Shown piece by piece: positions 42,165-51,600 of a DNA stretch of 64,000 nt. How positions within the stretch are numbered: position 1 is the stretch's first letter; the number at the start of each line of letters is the position of its first letter. A program made the position numbers and the translations under genes. Source of the stretch: Micromonospora halotolerans (lineage in GTDB: Bacteria > Actinomycetota > Actinomycetes > Mycobacteriales > Micromonosporaceae); contig NZ_CP134876.1 of NCBI RefSeq assembly GCF_032108445.1, positions 6,572,001-6,636,000 of the forward strand, written 5' to 3'. Below the pieces are notes generated by a model that worked only from the letters and a program-made list of their open reading frames with translations, did not search any database and was not told the origin of the DNA.

Positions 42165-43544
42165 TCAGCTGGCGGTGGCCAGCAGCTGGTTGACCTTCTC
42201 TTCGGCCGTCTTGAGCAGCGCGTCGATGTTCGCGTTCGGGTTCGTAAGGACCCCGGACATCGCCGCGTCGAGCACCGCGTAGATCGCCTGCGCGTTGCGG
42301 GGCTCACCCTTGATCGGGACGGGGTTCGCCTCGAAGATCGCGAAGTTCGCCGTGTCGACGTTGGCGTTCGCCTTGCGCAGCTCGACCTCCTTCTTCTGCG
42401 CGTCACTGCCGTTGGCGAACAGCAGCGGCTGGGGCAGACCCACCGGGTAGTTCTGCGGCTTGGCCCGCACGTAGTCGAACTGGCCCTTGCCCGGCGTCAA
42501 CTTCTGGTACGCGATCCACTTCAGACCGGCCTTGACCTGCTCGGGGGTCAGGCCCTTCTTGAAGAAGTAGCCCTCGCCGCCGCCGAGCGTCGCCTTCGCC
42601 GCGCCGTCCTGGCCGGGCAGCGGGCCCATGGCCCAGTCCTGGAACTTGCCCTGGAACTGGCTGACGATCGCCTGGGTGGCGTCCGGCGCGCCGATGAACA
42701 TGCCGACCTTGCCCGCGCCGGCGTTGGTCAGCAGGTCACCCCACTGGAGCAGCTGGCGGCTGCCCATGCTGTTGTCGCCGTACCGCATGTCCTTGAGGTT
42801 CTGCAGGACCTGCTTGCCCATCGCGTTGTTGAAGTCGGCCTTCTTGCCGTCCTCGGTCAGCACCTGACCGCCCTGCGAGTAGAGCAGGGAGGTGAAGTGC
42901 CAGCCGCCGGTGTTGCCGGCGCTGTACTCGGAGTAGCCGGCGATGCCGTTGCCCAGGGCGGAGATCTTCTTGGCCGCCGCCCGGACCTCCGCCCACGTCT
43001 TGGGCGGGTTGTTCACGTCGAGGCCGGCCCGCTGGAACAGCACCTTGTTGTAGACCAGGCCCATCGAGTAGTTCTTCACCGGGACGGCGTAGAGCTTGCC
43101 GCCGTCGGTGAAGACCCCCTTGAGCGCCGGGTCGACGCTGTCCCAGGTCGGGATCGTGTCCTTGTTGACGTACTCCGTGATGTCCATGGCCTGACCGGAG
43201 TCCAGCACCTGCTGGAGATCGGTCATGTACCCGTAGAACACGTCGGTCACCGTGCCACCGGCGAGGCGGGCGGTGAAATCCGGCGGGTTGTTGCACTGCT
43301 CGCCGACGCTGACGCTCTTGATGACGATGTTCGGGTTCTGCTTCTGGAACTCGACCACGTCGTCGTTCCAGTTCTTCAGCAGCTCCTTCTGGGCGCCGAC
43401 CGGCTGGCAGTCGACAGTGATGGTGACCTTGCCGCTGGCGTCCTTCGCCGCGTCGTCGCTCTTCGTGGAGCAAGCCGTCAGGCTGAGCCCCAGGCCGGCC
43501 ACGAGCGCTATCGCCGCAGCCTTCCGGTACTGCGGTACGGACAT
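42165..43544 (-). CDS. CUT1-type sugar ABC transporter substrate-binding lipoprotein
   Basis: A 459-residue lipoprotein, exported and anchored by its N-terminal Cys (lipobox LSLTAC at about residue 25, followed by STKSDDAAKD). The body has the cluster-B binding-protein pattern: VVEFQKQNPNIVIKSVSVGE, LAGGTVTDVFYGYMTDLQQV, NYSMGLVYNKVLFQRAGLD. ATG 43544 is preceded by GAAGGGA; the open frame runs 21 codons further upstream. First gene of the importer, it would bind alpha-gluco-oligosaccharides released by the glucanases, which is inferred from the locus. A good promoter lies about 100 bases upstream. Confidence 0.92.
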   Translation of the reverse strand: MSVPQYRKAAAIALVAGLGLSLTACSTKSDDAAKDASGKVTITVDCQPVGAQKELLKNWNDDVVEFQKQNPNIVIKSVSVGEQCNNPPDFTARLAGGTVTDVFYGYMTDLQQVLDSGQAMDITEYVNKDTIPTWDSVDPALKGVFTDGGKLYAVPVKNYSMGLVYNKVLFQRAGLDVNNPPKTWAEVRAAAKKISALGNGIAGYSEYSAGNTGGWHFTSLLYSQGGQVLTEDGKKADFNNAMGKQVLQNLKDMRYGDNSMGSRQLLQWGDLLTNAGAGKVGMFIGAPDATQAIVSQFQGKFQDWAMGPLPGQDGAAKATLGGGEGYFFKKGLTPEQVKAGLKWIAYQKLTPGKGQFDYVRAKPQNYPVGLPQPLLFANGSDAQKKEVELRKANANVDTANFAIFEANPVPIKGEPRNAQAIYAVLDAAMSGVLTNPNANIDALLKTAEEKVNQLLATAS

Positions 43545-43639
43545 CTGTCCATCCCTTCGGGGAACGGGTGTATCCATGGCCTTCGCTTGGTTTGCCGTGA
43601 TCGCCACCGCCCGACGTCGAGGCCGGTGTGAGTGGAGTC

Positions 43640-43668
43640 ACTGTAGCGAGGCGAACTAGTGGCGGCAA
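43640..43668 (-). promoter_or_regulatory. Candidate promoter of the sugar importer operon
   Basis: On the minus strand TTGCCG (43668-43663) and TACAGT (43645-43640) are separated by 17 bases, a good match to an actinobacterial housekeeping promoter. It lies in the 314-base gap between the LacI gene and the binding-protein gene, downstream of a terminator, so the importer is probably transcribed on its own. The palindrome-like ATCGAAACCTTG just upstream of the -35 may be a regulator site. Confidence 0.5.
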
Positions 43669-43757
43669 GGTTTCGATCGTCATGTGAAAGGACACGACTT
43701 TGTGACGACAGATGTTGACAGCGCGCCGGTCCCGGAGGCGGCGGGCGACAACGAGAA

Positions 43758-43791
43758 CGGCCGCCGACCGCGGTTCAGCGGTCGACGGCCG
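43758..43791 (-). terminator. Hairpin terminator of the LacI gene
   Basis: CGGCCGCCGACCGC (43758-43771) pairs with GCGGTCGACGGCCG (43778-43791) across a 6-base loop with one mismatch. It lies 67 bases past the stop of the LacI gene and before the importer promoter. Confidence 0.6.
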
Positions 43792-43858
43792 AAGTGTCGT
43801 CGGGAGGTTCAGGCAGGCGGTTCGCCGCCGGGCACGCGTTCGGCGCCCGGCGCGGCGG

Positions 43859-44860
43859 TCAGCGCCCGGGGGCGGGCGCGGTGGAACCGCGCACCACGAG
43901 TTCGGGCTCGAACAGCAGCTCGTCGTGGAGCACCCCGGCCCCCTCGATCTGGGTGACCAGCAGGTCCACCGCGGCCTGCCCCATGGTCTCGATGGGCTGC
44001 CGCACCGTGGTCAGCGGCGGGTCGGTGCAGGTCATGAACGCGGAGTCGTCGTAGCCCACCACGGACACGTCGGTGGGCACCGCACGGCCCAGCCGCCGCG
44101 CGGCCCGGATGGAGCCCAGGGCCAGCACGTCGCTGGCGCAGATGACGCCGGTGACGCCCCGCTCGATCAGCTTGCTCGCCGCGACCCGCGCCCCCTCCAT
44201 GGAGAAGCTGGAGCGCTCGACGTACGCGGTGTCGTCGGTCCAACCCGCCACCCGGATCATCGCGGCCAGCTTCCGCCGGGACGGGACGTGCCCCTCCGGA
44301 CCGAGCACCATGCCGATGCGCTCGTGCCCGAGCGAGCGCAGGTGCCCGTACGCCTGCTCGACGGCCACCGCGTCGTCGGTGGAGACCCGGGGGAAACCCA
44401 ACTCGTCGACGCCGGCGTTGACCAGCACCACGGGCAGGCCCCGGTCGGTGAGCCGGCGGTAGTGCTCGTGCGTGGCGTCGGCCAGGGCGTACGACCCGCC
44501 CGCGAAGATCACGCCGGAGACCTGGTGGTCGAGGAGCATCTCGACGTAGTCCGACTCGGACACGCCGCCGATCGTGCGGGCACAGAGCGCCGGGGTGAAG
44601 CCGCGCTGCGCGAGGGAGCCGGTCACCACCTCGGCGAGCGCCGGGAAGATCGGGTTCTGCAGCTCGGGCAGGACCAGGCCGACCAGCCGGGCCCGCTCCC
44701 CGCGCAGCTTGGTCGGGCGCTCGTAGCCGAGCACGTCGAGCGCGGTGAGCACCGCCGTCCGGGTCGCCTCGGACACGCCCCCGCGGCCGTTGAGCACCCG
44801 GCTCACGGTGGCCTCGCTGACACCCGCCTTGCGGGCCACCTCCGTCAACCGTTTCGTCAC
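43859..44860 (-). CDS. LacI family transcriptional regulator of the glucan locus
   Basis: A 333-residue repressor. The helix-turn-helix is at the very N-terminus (LTEVARKAGVSEATVSRVLN) with the hinge VLTALDVLGYERPTKLRGER. The rest is a periplasmic-binding-protein-like sensor domain (LVGLVLPELQNPIFPALAEV, SVVGYDDSAFMTCTDPPLTT). GTG 44860 has no ribosome-binding site; a TACGAT -10 element 8 bases upstream suggests a leaderless transcript. A perfect palindrome, TTCTTGCAAGAA, sits in this promoter, so autorepression is likely. It probably also controls the divergent glucanase and the importer, with an oligosaccharide as inducer, which is inference. Confidence 0.93.
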   Translation of the reverse strand: MTKRLTEVARKAGVSEATVSRVLNGRGGVSEATRTAVLTALDVLGYERPTKLRGERARLVGLVLPELQNPIFPALAEVVTGSLAQRGFTPALCARTIGGVSESDYVEMLLDHQVSGVIFAGGSYALADATHEHYRRLTDRGLPVVLVNAGVDELGFPRVSTDDAVAVEQAYGHLRSLGHERIGMVLGPEGHVPSRRKLAAMIRVAGWTDDTAYVERSSFSMEGARVAASKLIERGVTGVICASDVLALGSIRAARRLGRAVPTDVSVVGYDDSAFMTCTDPPLTTVRQPIETMGQAAVDLLVTQIEGAGVLHDELLFEPELVVRGSTAPAPGR

Positions 44861-44880
44861 GGCCGCAATCGTACGTCGGG

Positions 44881-44892
44881 TTCTTGCAAGAA
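44881..44892. promoter_or_regulatory. Perfect 12-bp palindrome, probable LacI operator
   Basis: TTCTTGCAAGAA is a perfect palindrome located between the presumed -35 region and the TACGAT -10 (44868-44873) of the LacI gene. LacI-family operators are usually symmetrical about a central CG or GC, as here. Its core resembles the CTTGCA elements near maltose and amylase genes of Streptomyces. I did not find a second perfect copy at the importer or the glucanase promoters by eye. Confidence 0.6.
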
Positions 44893-44998
44893 ATGAACAA
44901 GGGCTGGTGCCGGATGTGCCTGGTCCGGGTCGTCGGAGGTCCGCGAGGCCAGGGGCGGGGTGGCCGCTGACTCTGGAAAGATTCGAACAAACAGAAGC

Positions 44999-45028
44999 TT
45001 GAATATCGACAAACGCCGGGAATAACAT
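44999..45028 (+). promoter_or_regulatory. Candidate promoter of glucanase copy 3
   Basis: TTGAAT at 44999-45004 and TAACAT at 45023-45028 are 18 bases apart. Upstream is a loose direct repeat, TCGAACAAAC (44983-44992) and TCGACAAAC (45006-45014), that could bind a regulator overlapping the promoter. The region from 44861 to 45110 has no gene. Confidence 0.45.
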
Positions 45029-45110
45029 GAGGCACCTCTCGGCGGGCAGGTCCCAGCCGCGCCGACGCCACCACCGTCTCCCCCGTCCCCCGGTGAAAGT
45101 GGGTAGTCCG

Positions 45111-47144
45111 ATGCAGCGGAGCGTGGAAGGCGCGGCGGGCCTGCGCCCGGCCGTGCCGATCGCCAGGATCCTCGCCGTGGCGGCCACCGCCGTCGCGCTG
45201 GCCGTACCGTCCGGGAGCGCCGCCCTGGCGGCCGGCCGCACCGGCCCGACCCCGGTGGTCACCCGGGCCGGGCTCGACCCGGCGCTGGTCGCCGGCCGCG
45301 GCGCCGACGTGGACTTCGTCGAGCAGGAGGCCGAGCACGCCCGGACCACCGGCACGGTCATCGGCCCGGACCGCGCCGCCTACACCCTCGCCGGCGAGGC
45401 GTCCGGGCGGCGGGCGGTCCGCCTCTCCCCCGGCCAGTACGTCGAGTTCACGCTCCCGCGGGCGGCCAACGCGCTCACCGTCCGGTACAGCATCCCCGAC
45501 GCCCCCGGCGGCGGCGTCACCGCGCCGCTGCGCGTTACCGTCGGCCGCGGGCCGGCCCGCACCATGACCCTCACCTCGCAGTACGCCTGGCTCTACAACC
45601 AGTACCCGTTCACCAACGACCCCGGCGCCGACCTGCTCCACCCGGACTGGTGGATCACCGAGTGCTCGTGCGTGCCGGCGGCCACCACGCCCGCGCCCAC
45701 CATCAGCAAGCCGTTCCGGCCGCACCACTTCTACGACGAACAGCGCCTGCTGCTGGGTCGCACCCACCGGGCCGGCGAGGTGGTCCGGCTGACCGCGCCG
45801 ACCGGCACGGCCGCCGCGTGGACGGTGATCGACCTGCTCGACGCGCACCTCGTCGCCCCGCCCCGGGCGCTGCCCCACGCCGTGAACGTGCTGGCCTTCG
45901 GCGCCGACCCGACCGGCCGCCGGGAGTCCGCCGACGCGTTCGACCGGGCCGTCGCGTACGCCCGCCGGGCCGACCGCACGCTGTACCTCCCGCCGGGCAC
46001 GTACCAGGTGAACCGGCACATCATCGTGGACGACGTGACGATCGCGGGCGCCGGCAGCTGGTACACGATCGTCAGGGGCCGCGAGGTCGCCCTGGACACC
46101 CCGGCACCCGACGGCTCGGTACACACCGGCGTCGGCTTCTACGGCCGCGACGCCGCCGACGGCGGCAGCCGCGACGTCCACCTCTCCGGCTTCGCCATCG
46201 AGGGCGACGTGCGGGAACGCATCGACACCGACCAGGTCAACGCCATCGGCGGGGCGCTCAACCACTCCACCGTCGACGGCCTCTACCTGCACCACACCAA
46301 GGTCGGCCTGTGGTTCGACGGCCCGATGACCGACCTGCGGGTGACCGGCACGGTCATCGCCGACCAGATCGCCGACGGGCTCAACTTCCACACCGGCGTC
46401 ACCCACTCCTCCATCTCGCACAGCTTCATCCGCAACACCGGCGACGACGCGCTGGCCATGTGGTCGGAGCGGACCGGCAACGCGCACAACACCTTCGACC
46501 ACAACACCGTGCAGTCCCCCGTGCTGGCCAACGGCATCGCCCTCTACGGCGGCAGCGACCTCACCGTCTCGCACAACCTGATCGCCGACCCGGTCCGCGA
46601 GGGCAGCGCCATCCAGATCGGCTCCCGGTTCGGCGCCGAGCCGTTCGCCGGCCAGCTCCGGATCACCGGCAACACCACGGTCCGGGCCGGCACGTACGAC
46701 CTGAACTGGAACATCGGCCTCGGCGCGATCTGGTTCTACGCCCTGGACCGCAGCATCGACGCCGACATCCAGGTGGTCGGCGACCACTACCTCGACAACA
46801 CCTACAACGCGATCATGCTGGTCAGCGACTGGCCCGTGAAGGACACGGTCTCGATCGACAACGTCCACTTCCGGGACATCCGGGTCGACGGCACCGGCAC
46901 CTCGGTGGTGAGCGCCCGGACCGCCGGGTCCGCCTCCTTCGCCAACGTGGACGCGCGCAACGTCGGCGCGGTCGGGGTCAACAACTGCGGGTCGTTCCAC
47001 TTCACCCCGGCCGGGTCGGAGTTCACCCTCACCGACCTCGGCGGCAACGACGGCGGCTGGCTCGCCCCCTGGCTGCTGCCCAACACCATCACCTGCGACG
47101 ACCGCCCGCCGGTGGTGCCGCCGCCGGCCCCGACACCGTGGTGA
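45111..47144 (+). CDS. Secreted GH87-like alpha-1,3-glucanase (copy 3)
   Basis: A 677-residue exported enzyme related to the gene at 35501-38365: both have AGRGA..V.FVEQEAE in the N-terminal module and DVRERIDTDQVNAIGG-type phrasing in the helix. Signal peptide to about 42. The beta-helix catalytic part (about 245-600) has the same acids, Asp in IADGLNFHTGVTHS (about 421) and Asp-Asp in RNTGDDALAMW (about 441). It carries a Cys pair insertion (ITECSCVPA) that copy 2 lacks, and has no discoidin domains, ending in a short Pro tail. ATG 45111 has GAAAGTGGG upstream. It is divergent from the LacI gene, with its own promoter, and probably works with copies 1 and 2 on different forms of the polymer. 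Confidence 0.86.
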   Translation: MQRSVEGAAGLRPAVPIARILAVAATAVALAVPSGSAALAAGRTGPTPVVTRAGLDPALVAGRGADVDFVEQEAEHARTTGTVIGPDRAAYTLAGEASGRRAVRLSPGQYVEFTLPRAANALTVRYSIPDAPGGGVTAPLRVTVGRGPARTMTLTSQYAWLYNQYPFTNDPGADLLHPDWWITECSCVPAATTPAPTISKPFRPHHFYDEQRLLLGRTHRAGEVVRLTAPTGTAAAWTVIDLLDAHLVAPPRALPHAVNVLAFGADPTGRRESADAFDRAVAYARRADRTLYLPPGTYQVNRHIIVDDVTIAGAGSWYTIVRGREVALDTPAPDGSVHTGVGFYGRDAADGGSRDVHLSGFAIEGDVRERIDTDQVNAIGGALNHSTVDGLYLHHTKVGLWFDGPMTDLRVTGTVIADQIADGLNFHTGVTHSSISHSFIRNTGDDALAMWSERTGNAHNTFDHNTVQSPVLANGIALYGGSDLTVSHNLIADPVREGSAIQIGSRFGAEPFAGQLRITGNTTVRAGTYDLNWNIGLGAIWFYALDRSIDADIQVVGDHYLDNTYNAIMLVSDWPVKDTVSIDNVHFRDIRVDGTGTSVVSARTAGSASFANVDARNVGAVGVNNCGSFHFTPAGSEFTLTDLGGNDGGWLAPWLLPNTITCDDRPPVVPPPAPTPW

Positions 47145-47159
47145 GGTGACCCCATCGAC

Positions 47160-47193
47160 AGCGGCCCGGCGGACAACTGCCCGCCGGGCCGCT
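47160..47193. terminator. Perfect 13-bp hairpin terminator after glucanase copy 3
   Basis: AGCGGCCCGGCGG at 47160-47172 pairs with CCGCCGGGCCGCT at 47181-47193 across an 8-base loop, 15 bases after the stop codon. Confidence 0.8.
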
Positions 47194-47287
47194 CCGTCCG
47201 GGCGCTTCCGCCATGGTGTCGGCATGGGGACATCGCGAATACTGAGGATGCGTGCCGGGCCGAGGATGGCGGGGGGGGGCCGTCCGG

Positions 47288-47796
47288 ATGTGGCAACTGA
47301 CCTTCGCGGCCAGGATGGCGGGTCGTCGTCCGAAGGGACGGATCCGTCGTCGAGGCGCTGCCTGGCGTTCGGGCCTCGTTCTGCTGCTTCTCGCGGCCAC
47401 AGTGGTCGCCTGCGACTCGGCGACAGACGAGCGGGTCACCGCCGAGCTGGTTGACGGCGCGCTCGTTCTGCGATTCGACCGCGCCTGCCCGATCGGCTAT
47501 CTACGCCTCACCATGCCGCCGCGAGAGGGCGAGACGGATTCCCGCATGGTGTGGGAGATTCTCGCGGAGGGGACGCCCCCGTGGTGGAGTCGGTCACTGT
47601 CGGCGTGCCTCCCGACGGCTTCCGGGAAAACGCTGACAACACCGCCAACGGCTTTCCTGCTCCCGTCTCCTTGTTCGTCAAGCATGACCTGATGTTCGCC
47701 ACGAGGATCGACACCGCCGAGCTGGCAAACGGTCGACACGACTACGCACTGACCCAGACGATGAACGAGATGTTTCCGCGCGAATCCCGCTGCTGA
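47288..47796 (+). pseudogene. Frameshifted small lipoprotein
   Basis: One frame reads a lipoprotein signal, RSGLVLLLLAATVVACDSAT, then VTAELVDGALVLRFDRACPI and MVWEILAEG. At about 47565-47575 the protein-like sequence changes to the next frame, PVVESVTVGVPPDGFRENAD and on to HDYALTQTMNEMFPRESRC, ending at 47796. Joining them needs the loss of one base in a G/C run (GGAGGGGACGCCCCC). The two parts together make a plausible secreted protein of about 160 residues. Start codons at 47288 or 47315 are possible; a run of ten G at 47268-47277 lies just upstream. I do not recognise the family. This could be a real pseudogene, a programmed slip or a sequencing error. Confidence 0.6.
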
Positions 47797-47994
47797 GGCG
47801 GACGGCGCGGCGCTCGAAAACCCCTGGCGCGGCCCCGCTGCGCGTCGTTACCGTCCCGCCCAACCAGTCGTCTAGCCGGGGGCGCCCCCTTGTACACCCT
47901 GTGAGACCTCCCGAGCGCTGATCTGTCGCGCGTCGCCGCCTGTGCGCCGCGCTCCTTCTTGCTGCGGACTTCTCACTGAAACCGGTGTATCTCT

Positions 47995-48543
47995 GTGCTC
48001 TCACACTGGCTCGTCGTACCCACCTGCCTGCCGCTCGTCCGCCGCCGTTGCCACGCGTGCGCGTCCGAGCGCTTCCGGCCGAACGGCAAGTTCCGCGTCA
48101 ACGCGAACCACAAGCTCCTCGACGCCTGGCTCCTCGCGCTCTGCACCGCCTGCGGGGACACCGCGAAGCTCACGATCCTGGAGCGGGTGACCGTTCGCTC
48201 CGTACGACCCGAGCTGCTGGACCGGCTGCACCACAACGACCCGAGCCTGGCGGCGGAGCTGCTCCAGGATCCGGTCGTGCAGCGCCGCAACCGCATCGCC
48301 CTCGACTGGGACGACGCCTGGCGCCTCGACACCGGCGGCTCCGATCACCTGGGCCCCGAGGTGATCGACGTCTCCGTCCGCTTCGCGGCGCGGATCCCGG
48401 TCCGGCCGGTGCGACTGATCGCTGAGGGTTGCGATCTGTCGCGGGCCGAGGTCGAGAGGCTGATCACGGAGGGGAAGCTCGTAGCGGCAACCCGGCTGAG
48501 CGGCAGGCTCTCCGGCGACTTCACCTTCACGCTCAAGCGCTGA
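47995..48543 (+). CDS. DUF1062 family protein
   Basis: A 182-residue protein with the DUF1062 pattern: HWLVVPTCLPLVRRRCHACA, FRPNGKFRVNANHKLLDAWL, LCTACGDTAKLTILERVTVR and PELLDRLHHNDPSLA. Four Cys in CHAC and CTACG-type pairs suggest a zinc site. The C-terminal part (DLSRAEVERLITEGKLV) resembles an S4-like RNA-binding helix pair, which is a guess. GTG start at 47995. The 198 bases upstream hold no gene, only a GC-rich 12-bp palindrome at 47878-47889. Confidence 0.88.
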   Translation: MLSHWLVVPTCLPLVRRRCHACASERFRPNGKFRVNANHKLLDAWLLALCTACGDTAKLTILERVTVRSVRPELLDRLHHNDPSLAAELLQDPVVQRRNRIALDWDDAWRLDTGGSDHLGPEVIDVSVRFAARIPVRPVRLIAEGCDLSRAEVERLITEGKLVAATRLSGRLSGDFTFTLKR

Positions 48544-48586
48544 CCCCCTCGTTCCCGGGGTCGGTCCGGCATGATCCGCCGGACCG
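48542..48586. terminator. Tandem hairpins between convergent genes
   Basis: Two hairpins follow the DUF1062 stop: GACCCC/GGGGTC (48542-48562) and CGGTCCGGC/GCCGGACCG (48562-48586, 7-base loop). The hybrid kinase gene converges from the right. Confidence 0.6.
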
Positions 48587-48655
48587 GCCCCGGCCCGTCG
48601 AGCATCGCCACCGCATCGAGCCGACGGGCTGCGCGAAACCCGTCGGCGAATGCCG

Positions 48656-51600
48656 TCAGCTCGTCAGCCAGCGGTGGATGCAGGTGAGCAGGTCCTCCGC
48701 GTCGACCGGCTTGGTGACGTAGTCGCTGGCGCCGGAGGAGATGCTCTTCTCCCGGTCCCCGCGCATCGCCTTCGCGGTCACCGCGATGATCGGCAGGTCC
48801 GCGTAGCGGGGCATGGCGCGGATCGCGGCGGTGGCCGCGTACCCGTCCATCTCGGGCATCATCACGTCCATCAGCACCAGGTCGATGTCGTCGTGCCGCA
48901 TCAGCGTCTCGATGCCCTTGCGCCCGTTCTCCGCGTAGACCACGTCCATGCCGTGCAGTTCGAGGATGTTGGTCAGGGCGAAGACGTTGCGGGCGTCGTC
49001 GTCCACCACGAGCACCTTGCGGCCGGACAGTTCCCGGACCGCCGGGTCAGCGACCGGGCCGCGGTCCGCGGCCGGCGCCGTGAGCGACGGCACCCGCTCC
49101 GGGGCGTCCGCCGTCAGGTGCAGCACGATCCGCTCCCGCAGCTCGTCGAGGCTGCCGAGGATCTCCAGCGGGCGGCCCGTGGCCATGCCCTGGAGCAGGG
49201 TGTCCTGCCCCGCCGCGAGCGGCTGCCCGTGGTACGCGAGCACCGGCAGGCCGCGCAGCCCGGGGTGCTCGTGCAGCGCCCTGAGCAGCGCGGTGCCGCG
49301 CTCGTCGCCCGCGTCGAGCTGCACGACGAGCAGGTGGTGGCGGTGCCGGGCGAGCGCGTCGACGGCCGCCTCGACGTCCAGCGCGGTGGACACCTCGACC
49401 GGGCCGCCGATCTCCGCGGCCACCCCGCGCGCCAGCAGGGTGAGCAGCCCTTTCTCGTGCGGTTCGAGCACCAGCACCCGCCGCTGCTGCTGCTCCACCC
49501 AGCGCCGGGCCTCCGACTCCAGCGGTGCCGCCAGTAGGGCCGGAGCGCCGGGGCCGGTCTCGGGCAGCGGCGCGGTGGCCGTGGCGGGCAGGTAGAGGGT
49601 GAAGGTGCTGCCCTGACCGAGGACGCTCTCCGCGGTGATCTGCCCGCCGAGCAGCCGGGCGATCTCCCGGCTGATGGACAGGCCCAGGCCGGTGCCGCCG
49701 TAGCGCCGGCTGGTCGTGCCGTCGGCCTGCTGGAACGCGTCGAAGATGGCGGTCAGGTGCTGCTCGGCGATGCCGATGCCGGTGTCGACCACGCGGAACG
49801 CGATGACCGTCTCCGCCGGCGGCATCCCGGCCGGCAGCTCGTCCGGGCGGGCCCGCTCGATGCGCAGCTGCACCCGGCCCTTCTCGGTGAACTTGACCGC
49901 GTTGGAGACCAGGTTGCGCAGCACCTGCCGCAGCCGCTGCTCGTCGGTGTGCAGCCGGGCCGGCACGTCCGGGCCGGTGACCAGGTCCAGCTCCAGACCG
50001 CGCGGCGTGGTGAGCGGGCGGAACGTGGCGTCGACGTAGTCGCGCAGGGTGGACAGCTCGAACGTCTCCGGGTTGATGTCCATCTTGCCGGCCTCGACCT
50101 TCGACAGGTCGAGGATGTCGTTGATGAGCTGGAGCAGGTCGGCGCCGGCCGAGTGGATGACGGTGGCGTACTCCACCTGCTTCGGGGTGAGGTTGCGGTT
50201 GGGGTTCTGGGCCAGCAGCTGGGCCAGGATGAGCAGCGAGTTCAGCGGCGTACGCAGCTCGTGGCTCATGTTGGCGAGGAACTCCGACTTGTACTTCGAG
50301 GCGAGCGCGAGCTGCTGGGCGCGGGCCTCCAGTTCCTGGCGGGCCTGCTCGATCTCGGAGTTCTTCGTCTCGATGTCGTGGTTCTGGCGGGCCAGCAGGG
50401 CGGCCTTCTCCTCCAGCTCGGCGTTGGAGCTCTGGAGTTCCTCGGAGCGGGCCTGCAGCTCCTCGGAGCGGGCCTGGAGTTCGGCCGCCAGCCGCTGCGA
50501 CTCGGTCAGCAGCACGTCGGTGCGGGCGTTGGCGACGATGGTGTTGACGTTGACGCCGATGGTCTCGGTGAGCTGCTCCAGGAAGTCCCGCTGGACGTCG
50601 GTGAACCGGCCCATGCTGGCCAGCTCGATGACGCCGAGGACCTGGTCCTCGAAGAGGATCGGCAGCACCACCAGGTGCAGCGGCACGGCCGCGCCCAGGC
50701 TGGACGAGACGGTGACGTAGTCGGCCGGCACGGCGTCCACCACGATGGCCCGCTTGCTCAGCGCGGCCTGCCCGACCAACGAGTCGCCGAGGGCGTACCG
50801 GCGGCGGGCGGCGTCGTGGCCGTAGCCGCCGACCACCCGCAGGCCCCGACCGTCGGCGGTGTCGTCGACCAGCAGGAACGTGCCGAGCTGCGCGGAGACC
50901 AGCGGGGCCAGCTCGTTCATCACCAGGCCGGCGACCACCTCCAGGTCGCGGTGGCCCTGCATGAGGCCGGAGATCCGGGCCAGGTTGGTCTTGAGCCAGT
51001 CCTGTTCCTGGTTGGTCCGGGTGGTCTCGCGCAGCGACTCCACCATGGAGTTGATGTTGTCCTTCAGTTCGGCGACCTCGCCGGAGGCGTCGACCGTGAT
51101 CGAGCGGGTCAGGTCGCCGGTGGCGACCGCGCTGGTCACCTCGGCGATGGCCCGCACCTGCCGGGTCAGGTTCCCGGCCAGCTCGTTGACGTTCTCGGTG
51201 AGCCGCTTCCAGGTGCCGGAGACGCCCTCGACCTCGGCCTGGCCGCCGAGGCGGCCCTCGCTGCCGACCTCCCGGGCCACCCGGGTCACCTCGGCCGCGA
51301 AGCTGGAGAGCTGGTCGACCATCGTGTTGATCGTGGTCTTGAGTTCCAGGATCTCGCCGCGGGCGTCGACGTCGATCTTCTTGGTGAGGTCACCCTGCGC
51401 CACCGCGGTCGTGACCTGGGCGATGTTGCGCACCTGGCCGGTGAGGTTGTTCGCCATCGAGTTGACGTTGTCGGTCAGGTCCTTCCACGTGCCGGCCACG
51501 TTCGGCACCCGGGCCTGGCCGCCCAGCTGCCCCTCGGTGCCGACCTCCCGGGCCACCCGGGTCACCTCGTCGGCGAACGCGCTGAGCGTGCCGACCATCG

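Noticed and set aside
43608..43858. Search for a second TTCTTGCAAGAA copy at the importer promoter
   Set aside because: Only a partial CTTGC match was found, too weak to call an operator.
47797..47994. Possible gene or RNA between the frameshifted lipoprotein and DUF1062
   Set aside because: No protein-like frame and only one GC-rich palindrome without a loop were seen.
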